NCBI GenBank assembly: GCA_001414485.1
Contig: LLEY01000083.1
Location: forward strand, 1-64,000
Direction: 5' to 3'
DNA length: 64,000 bases
Source of the DNA: Calycina herbarum
Lineage: Eukaryota; Ascomycota; Leotiomycetes; Helotiales; Pezizellaceae
Of the stretch, positions 43,621 to 55,299 are shown piece after piece. Position numbers and translations under genes: made by a program. Below the pieces are notes generated by a model. It searched no databases, was not told the origin of the DNA, and was given only the letters and a program-made list of their open reading frames with translations. Within the stretch, counting starts at the first letter, position 1, and every line of letters begins with the position of its first letter.

Positions 43621-45338
43621 ATGGAAAATCCAACTCTTCATCACACACATCACACACATCACGCTCAATGTGTTCCTCTCCCTTTTGGATACCCCATAAC
43701 TCAAATCAGACATAGCATTTTGGATCATTACCGAGCAGAAGTCGCTCTACTAAATGGCGAGGGATGCTATCCGATCGACATACAGGAGTTTCTCGCGAAG
43801 GAAAAGAAAGAAAATGTCACCGAAAGGCAGGTCACCAGTTGGATAGATTCGCAGAGGCTTCCCCCTTGGGGTCACCTCAGATGTGAACGAGCGAAGACCG
43901 ATATCCAATCCCGCCTCGGTAAAAATATAACGACAGTAGAGTCTTTGTTCGAATCACTCCGACAATCAAACTCAGCCCATCCTCCGCCATTTTCCATCGC
44001 AACCCTCTCGTACAAATTAAAGAAATGGGGATTGGACAGCCATTTTGGGGGACAGGAACGACCTGGTTGTAGCTTTCAAGTGTGTGGATCGACATCATTT
44101 GAAGAGGAAGAGGTAGAGCGAGAGAATCATGCAGAGGAATATCGAAGAGTATTGGAAATTGGAGGGTACATTCAGTGTAGTACGTGCCCTCAAACTGAAA
44201 AGAGCAAGTAAGTCCTCACTCAAATGCTTTTCGATTTATAAAGGTTGATGCTACATAGACATCGTATAAACACTCGCGCGATTCCATACGTGTGCGATAA
44301 CTGCAAACCCGTCAAAGATTTTGCTCACACTCTACGCCTACACCGATTCTCTCTTGAGCGCCAAGCTACACCGAAAGACACCATTGCTGGAGGAGAATTA
44401 GGGAAGGGTTCAGACAAGAGCTTCGATAGTCGTAAGTTTATGTCTTGGAATTGGCAATAAGCAAAATCTGACTATGGAAAGCAAAATGCCCGTCGCCGAA
44501 ACAATCGCATACCCTATCCCTTACTCAGTGCCATGGGTTCGCCAATATGGACAATCCCACTCATCTCCCTCCTAAATCCGCTACAACCAAAATTCCACAT
44601 AGCATCCTCAAGCCTGATTTGGATAAGCATCTTGAGAAGGAGCACCAACTGAACCTAGATTCCTCACCTACACAAAGCGACTCCCTCGTTAGAGGAGGAG
44701 ATACTGGAGACACCGCACGGAAGTCTCTTGAGGAGGAGTACCAAGTTGGCGGAGGATCGATTGGGAACACCGCGAAGTTGTCTGAAGATATGAACGGAAA
44801 GGAAGACACATCGTCGGGGCTGGGTTCCGAGTTGCTACATAAAGTAATTGCGGATGAGCATGGCCAGGGATTATCGGTGGGCAGTATAAGAGGAAAGCTC
44901 CAAACTCAATACAAAGCTATATACGGTAGGAGACGTATTGAGGAGGCCAGGGACAATTTGAATTTACCACCCAAAGGCCACCGTGTTTTTGACAACCACG
45001 AAAAGAAAATCAGAAAAATGTCGAAGGAGGGAAACTTAACAGCGGAAAGCGTTAAGAAATTCGCCATGCCCTTTTACCAACGAGCATTCGAATACAAAAT
45101 GAACGAATGGGGGCTCATCGTAGAAGCAACAGGAAGTGGGTTGAGTGGAAGAAGAAAGGAGAGAGGTAAGATTAGCGCTGGGGGTGGAGAGGACAGAATG
45201 TTTAGGAAGGATGAAAAACCGAGCTTGGATAAGGACAACTTTAGGGGAGTTGGAAAAAGACGTTTGGAAGAGGATGATCACGGAAGTACACCAAAGTCAA
45301 AGAGGTCGAGGATATTCGATCTCATAAGTCATGATTAA
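43621..45338 (+). CDS. tandem Clr5-like / zinc-finger protein, family members 3 and 4
   Basis: Exons 43621-44207, 44244-44431, 44482-45338; phases 2 and 1 agree, donors GTAAGT. 543 aa as one gene. The first half has units ending TSWIDSQRLPPWGHLRCERA and SYKLKKWGLDS, then a finger-like CSTCPQ...LMLHRHR and CDNCKPV...LRLHRF. The second half repeats the layout: an acidic linker, ARDNLNLPPKGHRVFDNHEK, and FEYKMNEWGLIVE, then a basic tail with GKRRLEED and PKSKRSR (likely nuclear signals). MDNPTH at 44547 mirrors the first start MENPTL, with similar bases before both ATGs, so the halves arose by tandem duplication. If the second intron is not used, gene 1 stops at 44460 and a second gene starts at 44547. 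Confidence 0.7.
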
Positions 45339-45577
45339 AGTACCATTCTTTCGGTGGGCTTGGATAGGGAGTGCTCTGGGGGAAAGCTGTTTTTGGGGGG
45401 GGGGGGACTTTTTTTAACTTTATGTCAAATTTGTTACACAAATGGTCACCGAATGCTTGGCCCATTTCGTCTTCTTGCAATTTATTTCCATGACATAAAG
45501 CGAGTGATTAAAGCGAGAAAGGCTAGTAAAGACGGAAGTTGGGAAAAAAGACAATAACCGAGTAGAAAAACAACCCC

Positions 45578-45945
45578 TTACTCCACCTCAACCATCGCCC
45601 ATTCTTCATCTATACTTTCTTGCTTGCTGGTTGCCAGGGACAAAGCATCCATCGCCAACTCTTCTTCCAAATCCATACTCTCTTGCATGCTGGTTGCTAG
45701 GGACAAAGGCTGAGGATCGCAAATCTCGATGCTGAAATAGCTTTGGATAGGAGGGGGTGAAGAAGAGGACATTCTGTGATTCTAGGTCAGCCCGCAACTT
45801 AGAAACGCAGAAGATGGTGGAGGATGCCTTAACTTACGTTTGATTCATTTTCTTTTATTGGGGTTGAGTTGAAGAGTGGTCGTTTATTCCGCGATTTTGT
45901 CCTGGAGGGAGATAGAGAAGTAGTGTAAGCCTGTTGGCCGTTCAT
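45578..45945 (-). CDS. small hypothetical acidic protein
   Basis: Exons 45838-45945 and 45578-45781, phase 0, over a 56-nt intron (GTAAGT ... CCTAG). 103 aa from MNGQQAY. It carries a short internal repeat, LSLATSMQESMDLEEELAMD and LSLATSKQESIDEEWAM. Not recognised. The frame is open further upstream, so the start is uncertain. Confidence 0.5.
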
Positions 45946-46553
45946 GGGTCGGGTAAGACCTGTGAGGACCTGGACAAATGAGCTGCAGGAGACAAAACGC
46001 CTGCATGTGATAAGGTAAGTCTTCTGTTGTATAGGGTTGATGGTTGGACAGATAACAGGATTATGCAAGCGGTAGTGCCACTTAGTTCTATCAGCTTCTG
46101 TGCACTACTCAAAAGCGATCCCCCACCATGAGACAAGATTATGCCACGAATCAAATACTTTCAGTGAGTGCCCCTTGTCTACGTACAGTGTTTGGGCACA
46201 TTATTCGCCTACGGTATCTGGGATGCCTGTGTATTTGGGGTGCTTAAAGCGGTTAAATTGCCATCCTGAAGCCACCTTCTTTCTCGCTCCGCGTTTGGGA
46301 CTGTCCCCACTGTAGACCATCCGGAAATATTTGCCAGGAAATTGATGCATAATGACAACCAACTCAAGTATTGACCCTGGAAATTTCCCATTCTCATGCG
46401 CGATCGTGGGCTAGTGGAGAAACAAAAGTCGAGATAACTACTGGGTCTTTGCTTGAGGTCCCGAAGAGATGCTGTTTTGAGTTCAGCGGGGGGGGTAAAA
46501 GAAGAGATTTTGGAAGCATACTTATTTAGAACGTTGTTACTCCCGCGTCTATC

Positions 46554-46931
46554 TTACTTTTTTTTCTCCTCCTCTTGCTTCCTCTGAATGGAGGTCTGAA
46601 CGGAGTCGCGGTTGGCAATTTCCAACAGTTCACGAGGTGTCATGATGGGTTGGTGGAACACTTCGTCTTTCTTCTTGCATTCAGGTTGAGAAGGAGAAGA
46701 GATGGAATGGGGAGCTTGCGGCACTGAACCAAAAGTCACAGTTGGTCGTCCATTCCTCGTGAAGCCTTTGAATCTGTGGAACATGCTGCTGTTGAACTGA
46801 TATGGGTCTCTTGACAGTAGTGGAGGGTGCTCAGTTGCAGGAAGTTCTGAAAGAGGAAATTTGCGACCTTCGTCACTTGATTGTTTGAGGTTTTCCCGGC
46901 AGGCGCCCATTGAAGGCTGTGGGGTAGACAT
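46554..46931 (-). CDS. hypothetical protein
   Basis: 125 aa, one exon, ATG at 46931. Polar and mostly disordered, with MTPRELLEIANRDSVQTSIQ followed by a Lys/Glu-rich end. Not recognised. Confidence 0.5.
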   Translation of the reverse strand: MSTPQPSMGACRENLKQSSDEGRKFPLSELPATEHPPLLSRDPYQFNSSMFHRFKGFTRNGRPTVTFGSVPQAPHSISSPSQPECKKKDEVFHQPIMTPRELLEIANRDSVQTSIQRKQEEEKKK

Positions 46932-48442
46932 TTTAAATGAAGAGGAACTAGTATTTCGACGTAGAAGTGGAACAGACGCTGCTTATGTCTGTTTGCATCC
47001 ACCCTACCTTCCTGGAGCAATGTAGTATTGACGGCAAACGCGCAAACGGGGAAAACGCGCAGAGCTTTGGTTCTGAGGATGTAATTCGCAGACCCCCCGA
47101 GTCATAGAATAGCCACATCCCCTTTTGGTGAGAGGCCCGTCGCCACTTACCGGCCGAAAGATGTTTTACCTGATGGTGTTGTGTTCACATCAATACTAAG
47201 CAGAGCGGTGAGCTGCACCAAACGCCTTTACCCACCTTTGATTTTCTGATATCTTTGGATAAGTTCATGATTGGATGGTGGTTAACTAGGGAGAAGGTAT
47301 CATGCAGGCGGTTCTCGACCGAGCTACTCTTTCTATTGGCTTCTACACAAGCCACTCAAAACATGCAAATGATTCTATATCTGCGTAGGTGCATTTCGGA
47401 AAGATCTAATCTGCGGATCATTCTTTTGCCTTCGCGTTCTGATTCTCGTTTTGCTCGTTGATGGGTAAGCATTCTGTAGGATGCTTCCAAAAGAAAAAGA
47501 AGAACCCGACGGGGAATTGCTTGCACACCTATTTCCTGCTCATAATTAGCCGCCACAATATCTGGTGTAGATGCCAAACAGTTAGGATATTTGTCACGAC
47601 CACGCCGCTTTCCACTCCAGCTTCACCAATTGCCAATCAATAGCAACACCAACATGCAATGCAGAAGAGTGTAGGGGTGGTTGGCCAAAACCGGGCAGTC
47701 ATTGAAGGTGGCAAAAGTACTCCGGCAGTCAGCCAATGTAACGATCCTTTCCTTCATGCTCCCCTCGATGGCCCTCTAAGCCGTGGTGGCGTACTAAACG
47801 GGAAGTTCTTCCGCAACGCGTGCTTCTTCCCTCCTATTCTTCTCGGCTACGCGTGCCGTTTCCTGCCTGTTGCTTGACAGATCTTTCGATGGGATCATCA
47901 AAGTGATCAAGGGCCTACCAATCACTTGTAGTTGCCCAGTTTTCAGTATGTGAAAGGAATCCACGCGGAGATGAGAGATATATTGGCTGATCAGGGAGCT
48001 GTTGCTTTTCCAGAACATAGCGGGGATCTGACCATCGACCCATAGTTGGAGCAGCCAGCATCGAGAAAAACGCTGCGACATGACAATAGCATCGCATGCC
48101 CATGCTGGTCAATCTCTCCTTTCGTTCGCAATAATTGCTATGCAAATCCAGTAAGGTGGAACCAACAGACAACCTCATCCCTCCTATACTGGGTGAAAGA
48201 AAAACCAGTTCTTTTCTGAAACGTTCAAAGAACACCCACTCCAGCAACGAAGAATGACAATGCCTGTGTGTTGGGCGGCTTCGTAAATTGCCTTATCAGG
48301 CTTACTTCTGGGGTGAGGTTATGCCCGTATCCTAAAACAGCAGACAGGGCACATATGGAAGCCGCACGCGTAGCCGAGAAGTTCAGAAGAGATTTACCAG
48401 TAACGCTGTCAAGCAACCCTCAGCTCCCCACGGCTAGATTAT
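46932..48442. other. long region with no supported gene; contains an inverted copy
   Basis: No ORF with a good start or splice. GCACGCGTAGCCGAGAAG is found on the plus strand near 48365 and on the minus strand near 47850. Around both the translation keeps ARVAEK with similar flanks (NRQETARVAEKNRREE and DRAHMEAARVAEKFRRD). This suggests an old inverted duplication of coding sequence about 500 bp apart. Confidence 0.5.
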
Positions 48443-49526
48443 ATGTCCGAATCCTCCCCATCCTCCCCATCCCCCCATCATCTCTATCAACCTTATCTCC
48501 TTGGCCCTTCACGACCCACTCTCAAAATGGAAGACTCGATCCAAGAATGCGAGCCCAATCACGACAATGAGAGCCCCGTACTCAGCGAGCCTGCTAGACT
48601 AGGCCGAAGTTTCGATATGGAATATGGTGACTTCTGTCTTGGGCTGACACCGCTGACACGTTGCCATTACGCAAGCGGGAAGTTAGAACATAGCAATTGC
48701 AAACCTGTTGATTCATTTTTTCAGTATGTATACGCCGTCCCTTTTTAGACGTTCTAGCTGAAATGAAAATAGAGAAGGGGTGTTTGAACTCCAGAAATTG
48801 CCAATAGAAGTTCGGCGCCAAATCTTCCGGCTCTTGCTAGAACCATTTGGGGAACAATGCTCCATTGTTATCTCTAAGGGGGACTGTAAAGCGCACCCAA
48901 GCCGCAAGAGTAATTACCAAATTATTGGTAACGTCTTCATACGTGGAAGGGAACTATATTGGCAGCATAGCAACATCGACTATCTATTCCTCGAGTGGCT
49001 CCGGAAGGTCTCCTATGTTAGTAAGAGTTTTAGAAAACAACTGCTTGAGGAGTTTTGGGAGGGTGCTTCTGTTCGTGTGGGGGTTCGGGATTTTTCCTAC
49101 ATGTGGGAATGTTCCAAGAATTGCTGGGAAGAGTTGGAACACTTCATAGAAGACCACCCAGCAGCAGCCGCTAGGATTACAGAGTTGTGTATAGATTTTA
49201 CGGCTTGCCTCGACGAAGGACGAACATGGCCTTGCGTATATGAGGAGAATATCTCTAGATGTCTTCGGAGATTTACTCTCTTTTCTCGCCATTTGAGGCT
49301 AAAGGTTCTCGGCCTCAAGTTCGCGGTCTCGGAGAAGACAATGGAAGACTTACTTGCTGCAAGAGGCAGTTTTGTTACGGCAACTGCAGTGAGACAAATA
49401 GCTGTCACTAAATGCTTTGTCGTCGATGTACAGGTTGGACCTGCGAGCGAAAATGACGAGGACTTGCAAGCCAGGTACAACCAACAAATCGAAGAGCTCA
49501 TGATGCCTGACACTTTACGAAACTAG
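48443..49526 (+). CDS. F-box-like/2EXR-type protein
   Basis: Exons 48443-48723 and 48773-49526, phase 2, over a 49-nt intron (GTATGT ... AATAG). 344 aa, or 316 from the ATG at 48527. The first exon encodes a polar N-terminus. Right after the splice comes FELQKLPIEVRRQIFRLLLE, the LPxEIRxxIxxLLL motif typical of fungal F-box-like and 2EXR proteins. The remainder (VSYVSKSFRKQLLEEFWEGA, ITELCIDFTACLDEG, RLKVLGLKFAVSEKTMEDLL) fits the usual poorly conserved C-terminal region. The substrate or partner is unknown. Confidence 0.7.
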
Positions 49527-49736
49527 CTGTCTGAAGCTATGAATAACAGCCGGAGTTAGGAATTCAAAACATACAATCAAGCTCCAAACATGTGATCGGC
49601 TAAAGGGGTGGTCTAGCCTCCAGGGGGGCAGACGAGGAACATAAAAGGGTCATCCCCCTCATTCCCCTTTGTTTCCTCGTCTTCCTTCACTTATTTTTGT
49701 TCTGACCCACCCTCTTCAGTCACAGCGCCATCCACA

Positions 49737-50320
49737 ATGCCTGTTACTCGTTCCAAAACCCGACTCGTCGCCCCAGAAGTGACGCTGACTCACCTGGGAA
49801 TCCACACTACCATTGAAGAAACCACTGCCATCAAGGATGAGGGGATTTCTCCTGGAGAGACCATTACACCAACTCACCTGGAAACCCACACTGTCCTTGG
49901 AGAGGCGATTAATATTCTGGAGGCAGAGTGTCGTCTGGTTGAGCTGAAACTTCAAGAGCTCAAGGTTGAGAGGGAAAGGATAATCAGAATAGATGCAATT
50001 AATTGTAAGATATCCCTATCTACCAAGTATATTCGATGCTAACAGTTCGCTTAGATCTTCTCGAAGCTAGTCAAGCGAAGGATGGTTCCCAAATTCACTC
50101 GAACATATTGGCCAAAGGTAAGAGGATGCGGGACGAGGAACTGCATGATGCGAAAGGGGACGCCGGGGATATGCTTGCGAAGAGGCACAAACAGGATTGG
50201 AGCCGTATAGCGGAGGATCTTGGTCCAAAGGACAAACAGGATTGGAGCCGTATAGCGGCGGATCTTGGTCCAAAGGACAAACAGGATCTTGGTATGGCAG
50301 GAGCGGATCTTGGTCTATAG
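49737..50320 (+). CDS. hypothetical protein with 15-aa C-terminal repeats
   Basis: Exons 49737-50004 and 50046-50320, phase 1, over a 41-nt intron (GTAAGA, GCTAACAG). 180 aa, MPVTRSKTRLV. Middle helix LEAECRLVELKLQELKVERE is a likely coiled coil. The C-terminus repeats KQDWSRIAEDLGPKD and KQDWSRIAADLGPKD, then a shortened third copy. Not recognised. Confidence 0.65.
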
Positions 50321-50738
50321 GAGGCACGTCCTTTTGACGTATGAGGTCATTCTCCTGTGTAGTGTTTAGTTGGAATGAAATTTTTGCAATGCATTGTATT
50401 TTGATGTTTGCGTAAAACACAGAATGAAAAGTCTTAAATCCACCCTTGATAATTGTTTCACCTTACTCCCAAGCAATCAGACAACAATACGAAAATCAAA
50501 TTTTACATTTAATTAGATTCCCCCGCCTATTATGAAATCAATAAAGTACTTCTTCAACGTGATGATCAGCCTCAGCAACTTTACCCACAGGCACAACTTC
50601 CAAATTATGCTCAACAGTATAAACTTTGGTGAAGTTGAGATGGCTCAACGCATCAATCTTTTCGGAAGGTGCAGGTATAAGTTTGGCGGGTTTGGTCAAC
50701 TTTTCACCAGGATAGTACAACGCTCTGTCGGTTGATTC

Positions 50739-52020
50739 TTATTTTGTTTGGGGCTCCAGTGAATTAGGATCAATCTCAATAGTCTCCGATTCGTAGCGGT
50801 CCAGTAATTCCCCAAATGAAACTGCTCTTCCCTCCTCAAAATACGTCATGCACAGACCGATATCTCCCAAGATGCTTCCAAAGGTCTTGGACAGCTTGCA
50901 CCCCTGTCGAATCTTTTTCTCCTCATCCATGACGTCCTTGATGTACTGCCTTCCTTCATCATCTCTATCGGTAACAGCATGGAGCGTCTTTGAATCAAAA
51001 CAAGAATAGATATTTGTCAAAGCGGCGAACACTTCGAGTGGAGCAGAATGTGCAAATTCCCAGTCGATTACACCCACAATATTATATATATCGTCGAAAA
51101 GCATATTGTGCAGCATGAAGTCCCGATGGACGATCGCATAGCGATTTTCGTAAGCGGTTGGGTTTCTCGACGATCTCTTCTCTACTGCCGACTTGAGGCG
51201 TAAAGGGAATGAAATCACCGCTCGCTTTAGGCTTCGAAGCTCATCGTTGTCTTCAAACCGACTGTGAAGAAAGTCCAAATTCCCGAATTTTGCATGAGCA
51301 GCCCATGAGAGAAAATAGTCCGCCGCTGACGTAAACGGTCCTTCAAAGCCAAACGACGCTGGGAGTGGACCAATTTCAATTGTCCCGTTTGGCCCCAAAA
51401 CAAGGGATCCAAGCTTGTTGATCGAGGCACTTGCCATTTGACACTAGGCACAACACCAGGAGAAGTAAGCAAGGTGAAAATAATGGTAGGGGGGTTCCAC
51501 AAACCTGTATTGAAGCTATCGACTTCCGGATCCTACTCTTTTGCTCACTAGTGAGAATGCCAGGTCCCCCAAGGTCGAACAACATATTGCCTCTTATGCA
51601 TTGCATCAGCATATATGGCAGCTTAACAGGGTTTCCATCTATAGATGTCCTGTACCCAAAGATCGTTGGTACTGGTATGCCGGTGGATTTCGCGATGAGT
51701 TTCATTGTTGCAATCTCGCTCTCCATGGTAAATCGTCGTTCGGCCGTCCACCATTTCAGTATTTCGCTCTGATCAGAAGTCGAAGAGGTTGGAAGAATAG
51801 GAATGCGTACAAGCCACAACTGGCCTCCATCGATAAATTCGAGGCGACGAACAATATGGCGTCCTCCAGCGTGGTAAGGTCCATCGAAAACGCATGCCCG
51901 TCCGCCATTAAGAATCTGCGCTTCTTTGAGTAAAGCTGTCCAATCTGTATGCTGAAAGGTCCGCGCGGATCGCTTGTCATTATGTTGGCCTTGCCAACGG
52001 AAGATGGATGGTTGAGTCAT
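50739..52020 (-). CDS. APH-family phosphotransferase (aminoglycoside phosphotransferase-like)
   Basis: Exons 51505-52020 and 50739-51443, phase 0, over a 61-nt intron (GTTTGT ... CCTAG). 406 aa. The family transfers phosphate from ATP to small molecules or proteins; fungi carry many such paralogs of unknown substrate. Seen here: an ATP-site region with IVRRLEFIDGGQLWLVRI, a conserved GIPVPTIFGYRTS, PYMLMQCIRGNMLFDL, and the catalytic HRDFMLHNMLFDD near residues 278-290 followed by GVIDWEFAHSAP near 297-308. The H-x-D ... N and IDWE residues are all kept, so it is probably active. The substrate is unknown, and antibiotic resistance is not implied. Confidence 0.85.
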
Positions 52021-52253
52021 ACGAGAACTGCATTGGCATGCTGGTGTTGAGTGGGATATACCAGAGACGTCTCGTCAGCAAGCAACAGGGATTAAATTAG
52101 TTATGCCTTAGGCATAAGTTAGATAAAAATGTCTGCAGATTTCTTCTACCACCTCCAAGGAAGAACTCACGCCAAAAATCTATCAACATCACGAACGCTT
52201 TCTCTCAACTTGCTCCACAACCTTAGCACACCCTCAACACAAGCAATATCACC

Positions 52254-52460
52254 ATGCCTCATCTTGATCTGTCTCAGGCATCTCTCCAACACCCTCACGA
52301 GGCAATTTCTGGGCCGACGGAGCTCTCTCCTCTCAACCTATATGACATTGCTATGGATGGGCTCAGCCTTTATGGCAAGTGCACGAACCCTGTATACTGC
52401 GACGAGGCAAATATAAAGAGGGGTGATGACTGCCCCAAGTGTGGTCACAAGCGCGAGTAA
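52254..52460 (+). CDS. small CxxC protein
   Basis: 68 aa, ATG at 52254. The C-terminus has CTNPVYCDEANIKRGDDC then CPKCGHK: four or five Cys that could form a zinc knuckle. The N-terminus is polar with no signal peptide. Not recognised, but composition and start context look real. Confidence 0.5.
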   Translation: MPHLDLSQASLQHPHEAISGPTELSPLNLYDIAMDGLSLYGKCTNPVYCDEANIKRGDDCPKCGHKRE

Positions 52461-52740
52461 TGGGTAGTTGGTGGGCTGACTTCTGCCTTGTTGAATTCCA
52501 GCTAACGACCTGCCAGATTGCTTAATTGAATAATGGAAATCTATCGAGCTGCAAGCCGTACGCTGGCTGAATATAGAGATTGAAACGTGATTGTATCTTC
52601 TGGAGGATATAATGGCAGTCAGATGGCTTAGGAAATGCGGGTTGTCATTTATTATGTTTGGCTACTACAAGGGCAAAGTTATGATAGGACATATAGTTTA
52701 TTGCAGTAGTCAGTTCGGCGGCAGCCAATACTTTACTTTT

Positions 52741-53685
52741 TCATAAGCTCTCTCGAAAGATCTTTCGAAGCAGGTGTCTCAAGACAACATTGCCGCCTTC
52801 TTGGTCGAACGTGTTACGAAATATCTTGCCTGTCTCCTTGGTATAGGCTCGCAGCTCTGCCACATCGCGGAAGGTCTGAACTTTTTCCTCACTACCACTA
52901 CGTCCCCATTCAATCAAATCAACGATATTAACGTGTGTCCTTCGTACAGCCTATAATCCGCATTAGTATGAATCTACCGAATTTCGTTATACGGTCTCCT
53001 ACCTCCTCGCATTGCGCACATGTTTTCGGAAGCGGCTCGACACATTGCGCGACAAAGTGCATGCCACGCAGCGTACCACTTGTGCAGTTCGCTTTGCAGT
53101 GCATCTTGATATCTGTTCCACGCATCGTCTGACGCGGCACTGCCACGGCGCCACCCCTCATGTCCCCGCAAGTTGGTATACGAAGTAGCTGGTGGGAGAG
53201 AAGGATCATAATCAAACGTTGGGAAAGAGCGGAAAAAGATATCCAAAGGGGTTTCCGTATCCTGTTGGTGAATACGGGGGTCCCGCAGGTGCTGCTGTAG
53301 CGCCTCTTCGCTGTCGAAAGCTCGAACACAGTCGTCACAGTCGAAGGACGGGGCGTGCGCTGGTGAATCCCGCAGGTGCTGCTGTAGTGCCTCTTCGCTG
53401 TCGAAAGCTTGATCACAGTCATTACAGTCGAAAGCGTGCGCTGGTGAGTTCCGCAGGTGCTGCCGTAGCGCCTCTTCGTTGCTAAAGGATTGATTACAGT
53501 CCTCACAGTCGAAGGACGGGAGATGAGCCGGAGAGTCGCGTAGATGCTGCTGTAGAGCCGTCTCGCTGCCGTAGACGGTCGCAAGTTCTACAGTCGAAGG
53601 TGTGAGCGGGCGATTCTCGTTTGTGCTGCTGCAGGCTTTCGTTGCTATCAAAAGATTGATGGCAGAGAGCACAGCGGAAGCTCAT
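52741..53685 (-). pseudogene. five-finger C2H2 protein broken by two frameshifts
   Basis: Starts MSFRCALCHQSFDSNESLQQ. Five fingers of the type F-x-C-x2-C-x12-H-x6-H follow, each with ALQQH...SPAH. The second is split by a frameshift near 53577. A conserved C-terminal region (FPTFDYDPSLPPATSYTNL, GWRRGSAASDDAWNRYQDAL, AWHALCRA) is cut again near 53055 before EPLPKTCAQCEE. An in-phase 52-nt intron (52951-53002) then leads to THVNIVDLIEWGRSG and KETGKIFRNT, ending at 52741. I know this layout from fungal C2H2 proteins of unknown target. Compared with that memory, about six residues are also missing before AWHALC. The gene is either decayed or hit by sequence errors. Confidence 0.75.
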
Positions 53686-53848
53686 AGTGTCAAAGTTTTC
53701 ATACTAGTGTTGATTTAATTGTCTAGAAGAAGAAATGACGACCACACCATCCTATCCATTTACATTCGGTGCATTCAACATGAACGGAGCGAAATACACA
53801 TTTCGCGGGGTAACTAAATGGGTTTCAAACTCGACTGTGAAGAAAGGA

Positions 53849-54562
53849 TCAGTCGCAAGCTTCCTCCGCCAGTAAGTGTATCTTCACATCTGAGACGAGA
53901 AAGTACTCATGTATAATGGAAAATATGGCGATAGGCAAGACCAGACAGGTCCAGGAGACTGAGCAGCCAGAGGTCCATGAGAGGTCCCAAGCCGCATAAA
54001 CGTTAGTTCCTCCGTTGAATCCGAAAAATCCATCACTCACAAAATTGGCAGGCTGAAAAGGTTAGAACTCAGTGAGGAGGTGTCATGTGGTCGGGGAATC
54101 GCCGTAGCTAAAATTGAAATTGAAAATATACTATACTAAATTGACCCACCTACACAACAACAAATTGATCTTGACACACAGCAGATGTACCGTCAAAATA
54201 TATCGCCATTACCTTTCGATTCTGCATATCCTCCACCTTGAAATGACCCATCAAGTTCTAGCCAAGCCTCATAGTCACTCTCACAATCACCTCCCCTTCC
54301 TTTCCCATCGCAAGACCTGAAAAGTCCACCGAATTGATAAACGCTGGGACATTTCGTGGAGTAGATGGGAAACAGTGCTTTTGGGGCGTGAGAAAACACG
54401 TTTTCGAATAACGCTCTTCTGAATTGGTAAGGTTGAGTCTTGGGAGATCATTTCGTAGTACCCATCAGGGGTTCCGACGCCGAATAAGGTAGGGCACTGG
54501 GTGTAAAGCTGTACCCAAGAGAGGTTGGTGGGCGAGATCGTACATCGTGAGTTTGGTTGCAA
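53849..54562 (-). pseudogene. disrupted hypothetical gene
   Basis: Three blocks in order on the minus strand: YTQCPTLFGVGTPDGYYEMI ... SVIRKR (from 54562); FSHAPKALFPIYSTKCPSVY ... YEAWLELDGSF (to about 54200); and, after a TTTTCAG acceptor at 54053, NVYAAWDLSWTSGCSVSWTC ... FSIIHEYF (to 53849). The first two overlap with a one-base frame change near 54400, and the second and third cannot be joined in phase with obvious sites. Composition suggests a once-coding gene. Family not identified. Confidence 0.45.
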
Positions 54563-55299
54563 ATTGAAAGGGATTTAGATTGATCGGTTGAGGAGTCGAT
54601 ATAATGAGCAAGGTTTGGGAAGATATACAGGTATGGTCCTTTGGAGAAAAGGTCTCGAAAACGCCCTCAAGACAGAGGCCATGATGATAGTGATGTGATG
54701 TGCTGTGATGTGCTGTGATGGTCAGCTCAGTAAAAATTTGAGTGAGATTGGGAAGTTGGTTTCTCGAGTCACATGTTTTGAGCCTAAGGCACCCACCCTA
54801 TCACCAATTAGGTAGGCCCTGCTCTACACACACCAAAAGACACTCACAATATTGCGCTTCTAAGATTTGTGCTGGCGCAGTAGGTGCATCAAGTGATGAG
54901 TATACATTCAAATTTGGGTGAAAGGACAACGCAATGACAAATCAATATATTCTCTATCTGAATTGCCTCGAGCAGAGAAAGCGACAGCCTCAATTCCTCC
55001 CTCAATGCCTCAAGGAAATCAGAAGAACCATAGCAACATACAGCTGAATAGCAACGGTGATGCTTCTCTCTTGATAGTAAAATGTGAACACTCGGGAGGA
55101 TGCGCCCTGTTCTGTTATAGCCACCTCGCGCGGATTTCTTAAACTTCCTTGGTGCAGTGGATTTTTGTGGCGGAAAAGTCGTTGAAAAGAGGTGGAAGGG
55201 CGGGAGGACTCTCGAGGAAGGTGGATTGGTGGGAAAGATCGGGTCGGTTATCAAATCCATCTGTTGATCCACCCGCATTACTTTCTGTTTTCACAACAA
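54563..55299. other. no supported gene
   Basis: A minus-strand frame at 54889-55278 is open but compositionally poor and has no splice support. TGTGATG units repeat three times near 54700. Confidence 0.4.
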
